This document shows positions 44,599 through 55,044 of a stretch of DNA of 64,000 nt, piece by piece. The DNA lies in assembly GCA_011525845.1 (NCBI GenBank), contig WYBP01000017.1, positions 186,001 to 250,000 of the forward strand, read 5' to 3'. The translations under genes were made by a program, and so were the position numbers. Each line of letters starts with the position of its first letter. Position 1 is the stretch's first letter. The notes beneath the pieces are model-generated. The model worked only from the letters and a program-made list of their open reading frames with translations, made no database searches and had not been told where the DNA came from. The DNA comes from Gemmatimonadaceae bacterium (GTDB lineage Bacteria > Gemmatimonadota > Gemmatimonadetes > Gemmatimonadales > Gemmatimonadaceae).

Positions 44599-45912
44599 GT
44601 CGGACGCGAGAGCCAGAACTGTACTCGAGTCGGGACTGACGGGATGCTCCGCAATCGCCAGTACTATCTCGCGACGAATCTCAGTCCAGACTTCGTCTGT
44701 GAGAATCGCGGCACAGATCTTCGGGTCGAACTGACGCCCACTCTCACGTCGAATCTCCGCTCTCACGACTTCTTCGCTGAGCGCCGGTCGATACGGGCGC
44801 GACGTGCTCATTGCGTCGATAGTATCGGCAAGGGCAATCACGCGCGCGCCAATCGGGATGTCCTCTCCCTGCGCTCCGTCTGGGTAGCCGCGTCCGTCCC
44901 ACGCTTCGTGATGATACTGCACCATCGGAACCAGGTCTTCGAAGTGAGACACCTTACAGACGAGTGCGGAGCCGCGCGACGCATGGGACTTCATCGTTTC
45001 GTACTCGGCGTCGGTTAGCCGCCCAGGCTTTCTAAGAATCGGCGCGAACTCCTCATATATCTTGCCCACGTCGTGCAACAGGGCCGCAGTCATAACGCGT
45101 TCAGTCAAGCGAGAACCCAGCCCGGCGGCCTTCGCGATCGCACGGGCGTAGCGCGCTACGCGCTGGGAGTGACCGGACGTGTACGGATCCCGCGCCTCAA
45201 TTGCAGCCACCATCAACTGGAGCAGCTCTTCGTTGATCTTCTGCAGTGCCACGTTGGTCTTGTACAGCTGCCGCATTCCCAGCATCGGTAGCGCCAGTGC
45301 CGCCGACAGCTCGGGACCAAATCGCACGTAGATGAACGCAAAGAAGAAAATCAGCGGAAACGCGAGCAAGTCGTATGTAGCGGAGAGTCGCATGCTGCTG
45401 ATCCAATGCGACTTTGTATCACGACCGCTCGCTACAGAGACGACAGTGCTTACCGCCAACTTGTTGACGACCAAGAACACGGCAACCATTGCGAGAAATG
45501 CCACCGCTGGAGGCGTACCGTCGAGAAGCGAGCCGCCACCGAGCGTCAGGTAGGTTGCGACTGCGAACGCCTCGGCGAAGACGAACTGAGACACGTTGAA
45601 CAGCGTCTTAATTGGCTCGCGGCGCGCGAGGAGCTCCGCTCCCAAGATGCTGGCGAAGACCGTGACGACCGCAGCGAAGTTCGGCGAGATGACGGCGATA
45701 CTCAGGAACGGAAGGAATCCAATGCTTCCGGCTGTCGCCTTAGACGTCTTGTATCCCAGGGCGGACGCGAGAAGACCAAATCCCGTGAAGAAGGCGGCTG
45801 CCTTCCACTGCTCCGAAGTCGGGATTGGGCCATATGCCAGCAACGCCGCAGACGCCAGCGCAGCGCCTACGGCAACCGTCTCGACGATCCGAACGACCCG
45901 AGTTTGACTCAT
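44572..45912 (-). CDS. HD-GYP-domain membrane protein, c-di-GMP phosphodiesterase-like
   Basis: 446 residues. Residues 1-215 hold about six membrane helices; the C-terminal domain is HD-GYP: H280-D281 in LLHDVGKIYEEF, H310 in MKSHASRG, H334-H335 in QYHHEAWDG, GYP at 342-344, and LADTIDAMS. Such enzymes hydrolyse c-di-GMP; the membrane part probably senses something. Lower GC than the surroundings. Starts 36 nt after the stop of the micro-ORF, with a 6-bp hairpin between, and its 3' end overlaps the BTAD-regulator gene. No ribosome-binding site is evident before the ATG. Confidence 0.9.
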   Translation of the reverse strand: MSQTRVVRIVETVAVGAALASAALLAYGPIPTSEQWKAAAFFTGFGLLASALGYKTSKATAGSIGFLPFLSIAVISPNFAAVVTVFASILGAELLARREPIKTLFNVSQFVFAEAFAVATYLTLGGGSLLDGTPPAVAFLAMVAVFLVVNKLAVSTVVSVASGRDTKSHWISSMRLSATYDLLAFPLIFFFAFIYVRFGPELSAALALPMLGMRQLYKTNVALQKINEELLQLMVAAIEARDPYTSGHSQRVARYARAIAKAAGLGSRLTERVMTAALLHDVGKIYEEFAPILRKPGRLTDAEYETMKSHASRGSALVCKVSHFEDLVPMVQYHHEAWDGRGYPDGAQGEDIPIGARVIALADTIDAMSTSRPYRPALSEEVVRAEIRRESGRQFDPKICAAILTDEVWTEIRREIVLAIAEHPVSPDSSTVLALASDLPVMAQSN

Positions 45913-45923
45913 GAAGAAGTGAG

Positions 45924-45940
45924 GAGGACCCCCCGTCCTC
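45924..45940 (-). promoter_or_regulatory. Hairpin between the micro-ORF and the HD-GYP gene
   Basis: Six-bp stem GAGGAC / GTCCTC with a 5-nt loop CCCCC (minus strand GGGGG). It could lower read-through into the HD-GYP gene and so favour the micro-ORF product. Confidence 0.45.
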
Positions 45941-45948
45941 GCTATTTA

Positions 45949-46020
45949 CTAAATCCAGCTGGCCGAATCACCCAACACGATCGCGCAGATCGCGCTCACC
46001 AGTGACGAGATGTACGACAT
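45949..46020 (-). CDS. 23-residue hydrophobic peptide, micro-ORF
   Basis: Reads MSYISSLVSAIC followed by AIVLGDSASWI, stop TAG. It is too short for an ordinary gene call but is preceded by a very strong Shine-Dalgarno sequence (GGGGAGGTGA) ending about 6 nt before its ATG, while the HD-GYP gene has none. Hydrophobic middle, Cys, and polar C-terminus resemble secreted signal peptides. Lies 36 nt ahead of the HD-GYP gene on the same strand. Its translation and any function are inferred from position and ribosome-binding site only. Confidence 0.55.
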   Translation of the reverse strand: MSYISSLVSAICAIVLGDSASWI

Positions 46021-46117
46021 CGAGACTCACCTCCCCTTTGACAACATCACCCGATACTCACCGGGCGTCTGACAAGGTTCGGCTCCGCTCGTGCGTCCTG
46101 ATTGACGCTTCCGCTCT

Positions 46118-46139
46118 GTTCTCTCCGCTTGGAGAGAAC
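46118..46139. promoter_or_regulatory. Perfect hairpin upstream of the micro-ORF
   Basis: Nine-bp stem GTTCTCTCC / GGAGAGAAC with loop GCTT, in the leader about 100 nt upstream of the micro-ORF ATG. No T tract on either side, so it is more likely an operator or leader structure than a terminator. Confidence 0.5.
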
Positions 46140-46198
46140 GGGGGGTACCCTTTAGTCCTCGCTCGTTAAATGGTCCTCGGAACCCTCGCGGTGACGAC

Positions 46199-46226
46199 GC
46201 GGCGGCCAGGTCGCCCCGGCCGCCGC
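46199..46226 (-). terminator. GC hairpin downstream of the 46247 gene
   Basis: Nine-bp perfect stem GCGGCGGCC / GGCCGCCGC with a 10-nt loop, 20 nt past the stop of the minus-strand gene ending at 46247. No T tract follows; probable transcript end separating that gene from the micro-ORF/HD-GYP unit. Confidence 0.5.
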
Positions 46227-46246
46227 GCTGGTGCAACACTCAGGTC

Positions 46247-47029
46247 CTAACGCGTCGGCGTCCGCCGATCCTCGACCACCACGTTCGATGCCGCCGACGC
46301 GACCGCCGGACCCATCCACCGGTTGGTCGCATCCAACACCGCCAACACCGCCGCCGTCTCCGCGCTGTCGCGCACCTCGCAGCTCCCGGTCAGCAGCACG
46401 GACTCACGCCCGCTCCGCGCCAGCACCGCCGCGAACACGAACTCGCGCTCGAACGCACTGATCACCCGCGCACCCTCCAGCGAGAAGATCCCGGCCACCG
46501 GCCCGGCCATCGACAACGCCATCAACGCCGCCCGGGCCGCCACATCTACACGGCTCCGGTCACTCTGCAGCCCCTCCTCCGCCTCGCCGGCGAAGTGCTC
46601 GGCCCCCACCCGCAACGTCACCTTGCAGGTGACCCCGCGAGCCCGGGAACCGCGGACCTCCACATCCTCGAAGTACACGGGCCGTCCCAGCTTCCCCGCC
46701 CCGTTCACCTCGGCCGTCTGCGTCCCCGTCCCGCTCGTCGGGGTCGGACGCTTCGACGTCGCAGCGATCGAGATCTTCCGGTGGTCCACCCGAAGCCCCA
46801 GCTGCGCCATCAACGCGCTCTCGATGTTCCGCACCACCTGCTTCGGCGGGGTGTCCCCCGTCACCAGCACGTGGATCGCATCCACCCCTCCACTCTCCGT
46901 CGCCGTGATCCGCACCGACACGACATCCGTCAGCGACGCGATCAACTCCTCCGCGCGCTGCAACGGAAGCACTGACCCGGCGATCGGCGAACCTCCACCC
47001 GCACTGTTCTGCTGTGGCTGCGGTGTCAC
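46247..47029 (-). CDS. Conserved-type protein of unknown function, two-domain
   Basis: 260 residues from GTG 47029 with AGGA 7 nt upstream; the longer reading from 47161 begins in sequence without protein-like character. N-terminal domain: VVSVRITATESGGVDAIHVL and PPKQVVRNIESALMAQLGLRVDHRKISIA; C-terminal domain begins VYFEDVEVRGSRARGVTCKVTLRV and contains RSRVDVAARAALMAL. I recognise this pattern from hypothetical proteins of other phyla but not a function. It is downstream of the NtrC-type gene on the same strand, 147 nt away. Confidence 0.65.
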   Translation of the reverse strand: MTPQPQQNSAGGGSPIAGSVLPLQRAEELIASLTDVVSVRITATESGGVDAIHVLVTGDTPPKQVVRNIESALMAQLGLRVDHRKISIAATSKRPTPTSGTGTQTAEVNGAGKLGRPVYFEDVEVRGSRARGVTCKVTLRVGAEHFAGEAEEGLQSDRSRVDVAARAALMALSMAGPVAGIFSLEGARVISAFEREFVFAAVLARSGRESVLLTGSCEVRDSAETAAVLAVLDATNRWMGPAVASAASNVVVEDRRTPTR

Positions 47030-47176
47030 GTATCCTGGGGCGAAACGGTGGGAATCAATGCATCGCGACAACTGCCTACTTTCTGCACGGTCTCCCCGGC
47101 GAGCCCCAACCCAGGATCCCTCCCTGTCTCCAATCTTGTCAGTTCCGGCCCCTAAGGGCAAGAAAATGGTCCTGCA

Positions 47177-48775
<1,599 letters not shown>

Positions 48776-48779
48776 CTTT

Positions 48780-48812
48780 GGAGGTGTGAGGGGGGAGGTG
48801 GGAGGTGTGAGG
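48780..48812. repeat. Heptad repeat element F, single arm
   Basis: Four exact-phase units GTGTGAG, GGGGGAG, GTGGGAG, GTGTGAG at 48784-48811, between the gcvT stop (48821) and the NtrC-like start (48775), both on the minus strand. No inverted partner. It fills nearly the whole 45-nt gap and lies in the ribosome-binding region of the TTG start. Confidence 0.9.
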
Positions 48813-48820
48813 GCGACCCT

Positions 48821-49933
48821 CTACCGCTTGACCGTTCCCTTCTTCCAGAACGGGAATGGGGTGATCGTCCCCGTCACGCGCTTGCCGCGGATCTCGACTT
48901 CCAGCGTGTTCCCCTCCTTCGCGTGCGCGGTGGGGACGTAGGCGGTGCCGAGTCCGACGCCCAGTGATGGGCTCATGATCCCCGACATCACCTGGCCACT
49001 CGACTTCCCGTCCACGAACACCGGATAGCCGTGCCGCGGGATCGCCTTCTCGGTGAAGGTGAAGCCGACGAGCTTGCGCGCGACGCCGGCTGCCTTCTGC
49101 CGCTCCAGCGCGGCGCGGCCGACGAAGTCGCCCTTCTTCATCTTGACGAGCCAGCCGAGCCCGGCCTCGAGCGGCGTGTAGGTGTCGTCGATGTCGTTGC
49201 CGTAGAGCGCCATCCCCATCTCGAGGCGGAGGGAGTCGCGGCAGCCGAGTGCGACGGGGGTGATCCTCCCCGTCTTCATGAGGGCGGCCCAGAGGCGCGC
49301 GGAATCCTTCGCGGCGTGGTACAGCTCGAAGCCGTCCTCGCCGGTGTAGCCGGTGCGGGAGAGCGTCATCGGCACGCCGGCGACGGTAGTCTCCGTGAAC
49401 CAGTAGTACTTGATCGCGTCGAGGTCGGCGGGGGTGAGCGCCTTGAGGATCTCCTGCGCCGCGGGCCCCTGCACCGCGAGGAGGCCGATGTCGTCGCTCA
49501 CGTCCTCGAGCTCGGCGTCGAACTTCCCGAGGTACTGCTTGATGTGCGCGAGATCCTTGTCCTTGTTGGACCCGTTCACGACCATCATCAGGTGGTCGGC
49601 GTAGCGGTAGACGAGGCAGTCGTCCACGAAGGTGCCTTCCTCGGTGAGGATCCCCGAGTAGTGGACCTGGCCCACTGCGAGCGCGGCGACGTCGTTCGAG
49701 GTGACGAAGTTCACGAACTCGACCGCCTGCCTGCCGCGCACCAGGAACTCGCCCATGTGGCTCACGTCGAACACGCCGCACCCGGTGCGCACGGCGTTGT
49801 GCTCGGCCGTGATGCCGCTGGGGTACTGGATCGGCATCTCGAAGCCGGCGAACGGGACCATCTTGGCCCCCGCGGCGACGTGCATGTCGTGGAAGGGCGT
49901 GCGCTTGAGCGTGGTGGCGCTGGTGTCGGCCAT
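48821..49933 (-). CDS. gcvT: Glycine cleavage system T protein (aminomethyltransferase)
   Basis: 370 residues from ATG 49933. MVPFAGFEMPIQY, GVFDVSHMGE, the folate-site Asp in YVDDCLVYR-type segment, SRTGYTGEDGFELY and a C-terminal GKRVTGTITPFPF match T protein. Transfers the aminomethyl carbon from lipoyl H protein to tetrahydrofolate. No gcvH or gcvP in the window. Promoter region is shared with the divergent cytochrome; no glycine riboswitch motif was found. Confidence 0.94.
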   Translation of the reverse strand: MADTSATTLKRTPFHDMHVAAGAKMVPFAGFEMPIQYPSGITAEHNAVRTGCGVFDVSHMGEFLVRGRQAVEFVNFVTSNDVAALAVGQVHYSGILTEEGTFVDDCLVYRYADHLMMVVNGSNKDKDLAHIKQYLGKFDAELEDVSDDIGLLAVQGPAAQEILKALTPADLDAIKYYWFTETTVAGVPMTLSRTGYTGEDGFELYHAAKDSARLWAALMKTGRITPVALGCRDSLRLEMGMALYGNDIDDTYTPLEAGLGWLVKMKKGDFVGRAALERQKAAGVARKLVGFTFTEKAIPRHGYPVFVDGKSSGQVMSGIMSPSLGVGLGTAYVPTAHAKEGNTLEVEIRGKRVTGTITPFPFWKKGTVKR

Positions 49934-50113
49934 TGGTCGGGGCGTCGGGGCGGGAGCGGCGGAGCGAGATGACCCCCACGAACGGGGGGATGCGCAATAT
50001 GCCGAAGTGGCAGGGGGGACGAAACCCCCATCACGGCGGTCGATCGATGGCACCGTCGGCCACGATCGGCCCGTCGCTTGCGCCCTCCGGACCGGCGACG
50101 ACAGCATTGTCCG

Positions 50114-50998
50114 ATGCCCGCCGCCCGTCTTGCCACTCTGCTGATCGCCGGTGTGGCGGCGCTCGCCGGACTCGCCGCCGGCGGCGTCCATCTCGTGAGC
50201 GAAGGGCGGCTCCGGGACGTCCCGACGGTCGCCCCATTCGCCACCCCCATCCCTGCCGATTCGGCGAGCGTGGCGAGGGGTGAACACCTGGCCAGGACGC
50301 GCGGATGCTTCTCCTGCCACGGCGATCAGCTCCAGGGCCGGGACTTCTCGGAGGACTGGCCGGACGCGGGCACGACGGTGGCACCGAACCTCGCGTCGCT
50401 TGCGCGTGCGGAGGATGCCGCCACGGTCGAGCGGGCCCTCCGTCACGGGATCGGCCGGGACGGACGCGCGCTCTGGTCGATGCCCGCCTAAAACTTCCTC
50501 CGCCTGCGCGACGAGGACGTCGCGGCGCTGATCGCGTTCCTTCGCGCACGGCCTGCAGTGGAGATCCAGCTCCCGGAGCCGCGACTCTCGTGGGCGATCC
50601 GTTGGGACCTCGCCGCTCGCGGCGGGACGCACATGCCGGAGTGGGTGCGAGAGGTGCCGCCGCTCACGGTCGACTCCACCTCGGACCCCCTCGGCGCGCA
50701 GGGTGAGTATCTCGCGATGACCGCCTGCAACGAGTGCCATGGGCTCGACCTTCGCGGTTCGAGCGACGGTCCCCCGGACCTCGCGATCGTCGCGGGCTAC
50801 ACGGCGGAGGAGTTCTCCCGCCTGCTCCGCACCGGTGTCGCGCGCGATGGGCGCAGCGAACTCGGCCTCATGAGCGATGTCGCACGGAACCGCTACGTGC
50901 ACCTTCGCGACGATGAGGTCGCGGCGCTCCGCGCCTTCCTGCGAACACTCGCGGGAGCGCCCGTACCGCAGGGCGTGTTCTGGCGGGACGCTCGTTGA
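50114..50998 (+). pseudogene. Diheme cytochrome c interrupted by one in-frame TAA
   Basis: Reading from ATG 50114 gives a membrane-anchor/signal segment, heme motif CFSCH, then SMPA followed by TAA at 50489-50491, and continues in the same frame with NFLRLRDEDVAALIAF and a second heme motif CNECH to 50998. Related proteins have MPA/S-x-NF-R-x-L-x-D-E-D-x-A-A-L-I-A-x-L, so TAA probably replaces a Tyr (TAC/TAT) or similar codon. Everything either side is intact. Could be a real nonsense mutation, a sequencing error, or a truncated monoheme protein. Confidence 0.8.
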
Positions 50999-51057
50999 TT
51001 GCCGCGCACGATCCCGCGCCGCAACTTCGGGACATTAGAACCCAACCGGAGTCCCGA

Positions 51058-54051
51058 ATGCCCGTTCGATACCTCGCCGCTCCCCGCACGGTCGCGTGCC
51101 TCGCCGCCGCGATCCTCGTCGCGACGCTCGTTGCGACCACGCTCCCCGCCCAGGCCCCCACGCCCGCGAACGCCGCGGCGGTGACCGCCGACGCGAAGCG
51201 CCCGCTCTCGCTCGAGGACCTCCTGACGTGGAAGGGCATCCGCTCCCCCACTCTCTCCAATGATGGCCGCTGGATGGCATACATCCTCGCGCCGAACGAA
51301 GGGGACGCGGAGTTCGTGGTGCGCGGTACCGCCGCCGGCGCCGCGGAGACGCGCGTGGCGATCGGGGAGCCGCCCTCCGGCTTCGGCGCCGCGGGCGGCA
51401 TCGCGATCTCCGGGAACGGACGCTGGGCCGCCTACACGGTGTACCCGAACGCCGAGGAGGCGAAGAAGGCGCGGAAGGACCGGCGCACGCTGCCGACCAG
51501 GGTCGGCGTGATCGAGCTCGCCACCGGTACCAAGCGGGAGTTCGAGCGGGTGCGGAGCTTCCGCTTCGCGGGAGACCGCTCGGACGTGATCGCGCTCCAG
51601 CATCTCCCACCCGACGCGCCCGCTGGAGCGGGCGGCGGCAACGCGGGCGGTGGGGCCGCGAGCGGTTCGCTCGTGACCATCGTCGACCTCGCGGGGGGCA
51701 CGCCCTTCACGCTCGCTGGTGTGGGCGAGTTCGCGTTCGACGCGGCCGGCCAGTTCCTCGCGTGGACGATCGACCAGCGCGACCAGATCGGGAACGGCGT
51801 GCAGCTGCGCGAGATGGCCACCGGCGTGGTGCGCGCGCTCGACGCGGAGAAGGCGAAGTACCATCGGCTCACCTGGGCGGACACGGGCGACGCGCTGGCC
51901 GTCCTCCGCACCCGCGCCGACTCGGCCACCAAGGACACGCTGTCCACGGTGCTCGGCTGGACGCGGCTCGCCTCGCGCACGCCGGCGACGGTCACGATCG
52001 ACGAGAAGAGCGCCGGGATCGCGGGCGGACTCGTGGTGAGCGCGGACCGCTCCCCGCGGTGGAGCGACACGCAGGGGACGATCTACTTCGGGCTCCGCGC
52101 GCCGCGGGAGCCCCTGCCGCCCTCGACGGGAGCGCCGATCGGCGGCGGCAACGCCGCACCGGCACCCGGCGCGGGCGCGGGAGGACAGGTCGCCCCCGCG
52201 CGGCAGGACGACGAGACACCGTCGCTGATCATCTGGCACTGGAAGGACCCGCGCCTCCAGAGCGCGCAGCAGGTGCAGGAGAACCAGGACCGAAGCTTCA
52301 GCTACCTCGCGGCCTGGCACGTCACCGACAAGCGCGCGGTGCAGCTGGCGGACGACAAGGTGCGCACGGTGACCACCGGCTTTGGCGACCGCTACGGGCT
52401 CGGCGCGGACCAGACGCCGTACGAGCGGCAGGCCTCCGTGGACGGCCGCCAGCTGCGCGACCTCTACGCGATCGACCTCCGGAGCGGCACGCGCGAGCTC
52501 ATCGCGAAGGGGATCCAGAACCCGGGAGGCAGCTTCGCGAGCCTGCTCGCGCCCGACGGGCTGCGCACGGCCTGGTACGACGACGGCCACTGGAACGTGT
52601 ATGACTTCGCCTCGAAGGGCTCGCGCCGCGTGTCGGAGGGCGCGAACGCCGTCTTCTGGGACGACGAGGACGACCACAACGTGGTGAAGCCGCCGGCCGC
52701 GCCGCCGTTCGGCTGGTCGCGCGACTCGAAGTTCCTCTTCGTGCGCGACAACTGGGATGTGTGGCGTCTCGCGGTCGCCGGTGGCGCCGCACTCAACGTG
52801 ACCGGCACCGGCAAGGCGCAGGGTGTTCGCCACCAGGCGCGCGTCGGCGCGGACCCGAAGGAACGCGGCATCGACCTCACGCGCCCGATCTTCATCGAGA
52901 CCTACGGCGAGCGCACCAAGAAGGAGGGGCTCGTGCAGGTGGACCCGGCGCGCGGCGGCACCCGCGCGCTCGCGTGGGAGGACGCGAAGGTCGACTACCG
53001 GAAGGCGCGCGACGCCGACACCTGGGCGTTCACGCGGCAGACCTTCACCACCTTCCCCGACTGGCACGTGGCCGACGCGGGACTCGCGAACCCCCGCCGT
53101 CTCACCGACGCCAATCCCCAGCAGAAGGACGTCGCGTGGAGCGCCGGGATGCGGCTCGTGGACTACACCTGCGACAACGGCGGCCCCGCACTCCAGGGCG
53201 CGCTCTTCCTCCCCGCCGGCTACGAGGAGGGGAAGAAGTACCCGACGCTCACCTACATCTACGAGAGGCTCTCGCAGGGGGCGCACGCGTACGCGCAGCC
53301 GAACGCCACGCGCTACGCGAACCCGAGCGTCTACACCTCGCGCGGCTACGCGTACTTCATGCCGGACATCGCGTACCACCTCGACGATCCGGGGCGTTCC
53401 GCGGTCTGGTGCGTGGAGCCGGCCGTGAAGGCCGCGATCGCGACCGGGATCGTGGACGCCGCGAACGTGGGGCTCCAGGGGCACAGCTGGGGCGGGTACC
53501 AGACGAGCTTCATCACCACGCAGAGCAAGCTCTTCAAGACCGGGATCGCGGGCGCGCCGCTCACCGACATGGTGTCGATGTTCAGCTCGGTGTACTGGAA
53601 CTCGGGGAACACGAACCAGGGGATCTTCATCTCGAGCCAGGGACGGTTCCGGAACAGCTACGCGAAGGATCCGGACGCCTACCTGCGCAACTCGCCCAAC
53701 CGCTTCGCGAACAACCTCGACATCCCGTTCATGATCCTGCACAACGACCGGGATGGCGCCGTGGACTTCAACCAGGGGATCACCTACTACAACACGCTCC
53801 GCGAGCTCGGGAAGGAGGTCATCCTCCTCGAGTACGTGGGGGAGAACCACGGCCTCGCGCGCCCGACCAACCAGAAGGACTACGCGGTGCGGATGCAGGA
53901 GTGGTTCGACCACTTCCTGCAGGGGAAGCCCGCGCCGGAGTGGCTGAAGGAGGGGGTGCCCCGGCTCCAGATGGAGGAGCACCTGCGCGAGCGGAAGCCG
54001 CTGGTGGACCCGAAGGCGAAGCCGGTGGAGAAGAAGAAGGTGGCGATGTAG
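51058..54051 (+). CDS. Secreted S9 (prolyl oligopeptidase) family peptidase, large
   Basis: 997 residues from ATG 51058, signal peptide MPVRYLAAPRTVACLAAAILVATLV. Large N-terminal propeller-like part with Gly/Ala-rich inserts (for example around residue 195-220), then hydrolase domain: Ser in GLQGHSWGGYQTSF, Asp in HNDRDGAVDFNQG, His in VGENHGLARP. Second S9 enzyme in the window, unrelated in detail to that at 21365. Likely extracytoplasmic peptidase. The in-frame start 63 nt upstream lies inside the pseudogene end and is rejected. Confidence 0.9.
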   Translation: MPVRYLAAPRTVACLAAAILVATLVATTLPAQAPTPANAAAVTADAKRPLSLEDLLTWKGIRSPTLSNDGRWMAYILAPNEGDAEFVVRGTAAGAAETRVAIGEPPSGFGAAGGIAISGNGRWAAYTVYPNAEEAKKARKDRRTLPTRVGVIELATGTKREFERVRSFRFAGDRSDVIALQHLPPDAPAGAGGGNAGGGAASGSLVTIVDLAGGTPFTLAGVGEFAFDAAGQFLAWTIDQRDQIGNGVQLREMATGVVRALDAEKAKYHRLTWADTGDALAVLRTRADSATKDTLSTVLGWTRLASRTPATVTIDEKSAGIAGGLVVSADRSPRWSDTQGTIYFGLRAPREPLPPSTGAPIGGGNAAPAPGAGAGGQVAPARQDDETPSLIIWHWKDPRLQSAQQVQENQDRSFSYLAAWHVTDKRAVQLADDKVRTVTTGFGDRYGLGADQTPYERQASVDGRQLRDLYAIDLRSGTRELIAKGIQNPGGSFASLLAPDGLRTAWYDDGHWNVYDFASKGSRRVSEGANAVFWDDEDDHNVVKPPAAPPFGWSRDSKFLFVRDNWDVWRLAVAGGAALNVTGTGKAQGVRHQARVGADPKERGIDLTRPIFIETYGERTKKEGLVQVDPARGGTRALAWEDAKVDYRKARDADTWAFTRQTFTTFPDWHVADAGLANPRRLTDANPQQKDVAWSAGMRLVDYTCDNGGPALQGALFLPAGYEEGKKYPTLTYIYERLSQGAHAYAQPNATRYANPSVYTSRGYAYFMPDIAYHLDDPGRSAVWCVEPAVKAAIATGIVDAANVGLQGHSWGGYQTSFITTQSKLFKTGIAGAPLTDMVSMFSSVYWNSGNTNQGIFISSQGRFRNSYAKDPDAYLRNSPNRFANNLDIPFMILHNDRDGAVDFNQGITYYNTLRELGKEVILLEYVGENHGLARPTNQKDYAVRMQEWFDHFLQGKPAPEWLKEGVPRLQMEEHLRERKPLVDPKAKPVEKKKVAM

Positions 54052-54053
54052 TC

Positions 54054-55043
54054 ATGGCCACCGCGAAGAAGTCCGCCTCGAAGACGGCGAAGAAGCGCGC
54101 CCCGAAGAAGTCCAAGAAGGCCGCGGCCGCGAGGACGCGGGGGCTCGACGCCCTGCGGCTCGACAGCGCCGCGCCTCCCGCCGCGGTGCAGGCGCTCGCC
54201 GCGCGGATCGCCGACGACGGCGGCCGGGTGCTCGCGACCTACCGCGACCCGCTCGGCGGCCGCTGGCAGCTGCTCGCGTCACTGCCGATCGACATCGTGG
54301 CGCCGACACCCTTCCAGCGCGACCTCTCCGACGCGCACGTCGCGCGGCTGGCCGATGCGATCGACAAGATCGACCGCTTCCTCGACCCGATCGTCGCGGT
54401 CACCGCGGAGGACGGGCAGTACTGGTCGCCCAACGGCTACCACCGGCTGGGCGCGATGAAGCAGCTCGGGGCGAAGGCGATCGTCGCCCTGGTGGTGCCG
54501 GAGCCCGAGGTGGCGCACCGCATCCTCGCGCTCAACACGGAGAAGGCGCACAACCTGCGCGAGCGCTCGCTCGAGGTCGCGCGGCTGGCCGAGGCGTTGA
54601 GCACCATGGGGGACCGCACGGAGAAGTCGTACAGCGAGGAGTTCGAGGAGGCGGCGCTGATCACGCTCGGCCTCTGCTACATGGAGAACGGGCGCTTCTC
54701 GGGCGGGGCCTACCACCCGATCCTCAAGCGCTGCGACCAGTTCCTGGGCGCGAAGCTCCCGGCGGCGCTCGAGACGCGCCGCGCGCGGGCGGCCAAGCTG
54801 CTCGAGCTCAACGAGCACGTGAACACCGCGGTGAGGGGACTCAAGGAGAAGGGGCTCGAGAGCCCGTACCTCAAGGCGTTCGTGGTGGCGCGCATCAACC
54901 ACCTGCGGTTCGTGAAGGAGAAGCACCCCGACTTCGACTCCACGATCGAGAAGATCCTCGGGGCCGCCCGGCGCTTCAACCCAGGGAACGTGAAGGTGGA
55001 CCAGGTCGCGCGGAGCGGCGGGGCCCCGTCGGGCGAGGAGTGA
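54054..55043 (+). CDS. ParB/sulfiredoxin-like nuclease-domain protein with Lys/Ala-rich N-terminus
   Basis: 329 residues, ATG 3 nt after the peptidase stop. The first about 30 residues are AKKSASKTAKKRAPKKSKK-like, resembling histone H1/AlgP tails. Then a ParB N-domain: LPIDIVAPTPFQRDLSDAHV, VTAEDGQYWSPNGYHRLGA and a region with LNTEKAHNLRERSLE. The GYHRLGA motif corresponds to the GERR-type nucleotide-binding motif. Not a partition ParB (no ParA, no parS seen); may bind DNA. Function unknown. Confidence 0.75.
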   Translation: MATAKKSASKTAKKRAPKKSKKAAAARTRGLDALRLDSAAPPAAVQALAARIADDGGRVLATYRDPLGGRWQLLASLPIDIVAPTPFQRDLSDAHVARLADAIDKIDRFLDPIVAVTAEDGQYWSPNGYHRLGAMKQLGAKAIVALVVPEPEVAHRILALNTEKAHNLRERSLEVARLAEALSTMGDRTEKSYSEEFEEAALITLGLCYMENGRFSGGAYHPILKRCDQFLGAKLPAALETRRARAAKLLELNEHVNTAVRGLKEKGLESPYLKAFVVARINHLRFVKEKHPDFDSTIEKILGAARRFNPGNVKVDQVARSGGAPSGEE

Positions 55044-55044
55044 G

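Noticed and set aside
42280-46250. Prophage, transposon or integrative element boundaries around the lower-GC region
   Set aside because: No transposase, integrase, tRNA gene or flanking direct repeat was seen; the composition change is the only sign of transfer.
47030-47176. Sigma-54 -24/-12 promoter for the 46247 gene, expected because the NtrC-type gene is next to it
   Set aside because: The nearest GG...GC pair has the wrong spacing (not GG-N10-GC) and neither half is a good match.
49934-50113. Glycine riboswitch ahead of gcvT
   Set aside because: The leader holds two short C/G hairpins (CCCCC-GGGGG near 49973-49988 and GGGGG-CCCCC further out) but no recognisable glycine aptamer core, and this is the divergent region with the cytochrome.
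50558-50998. Independent second cytochrome gene starting at an internal ATG
   Set aside because: It is in the same frame as the upstream half and continues the same protein; it has no ribosome-binding site and would start in the middle of a domain.
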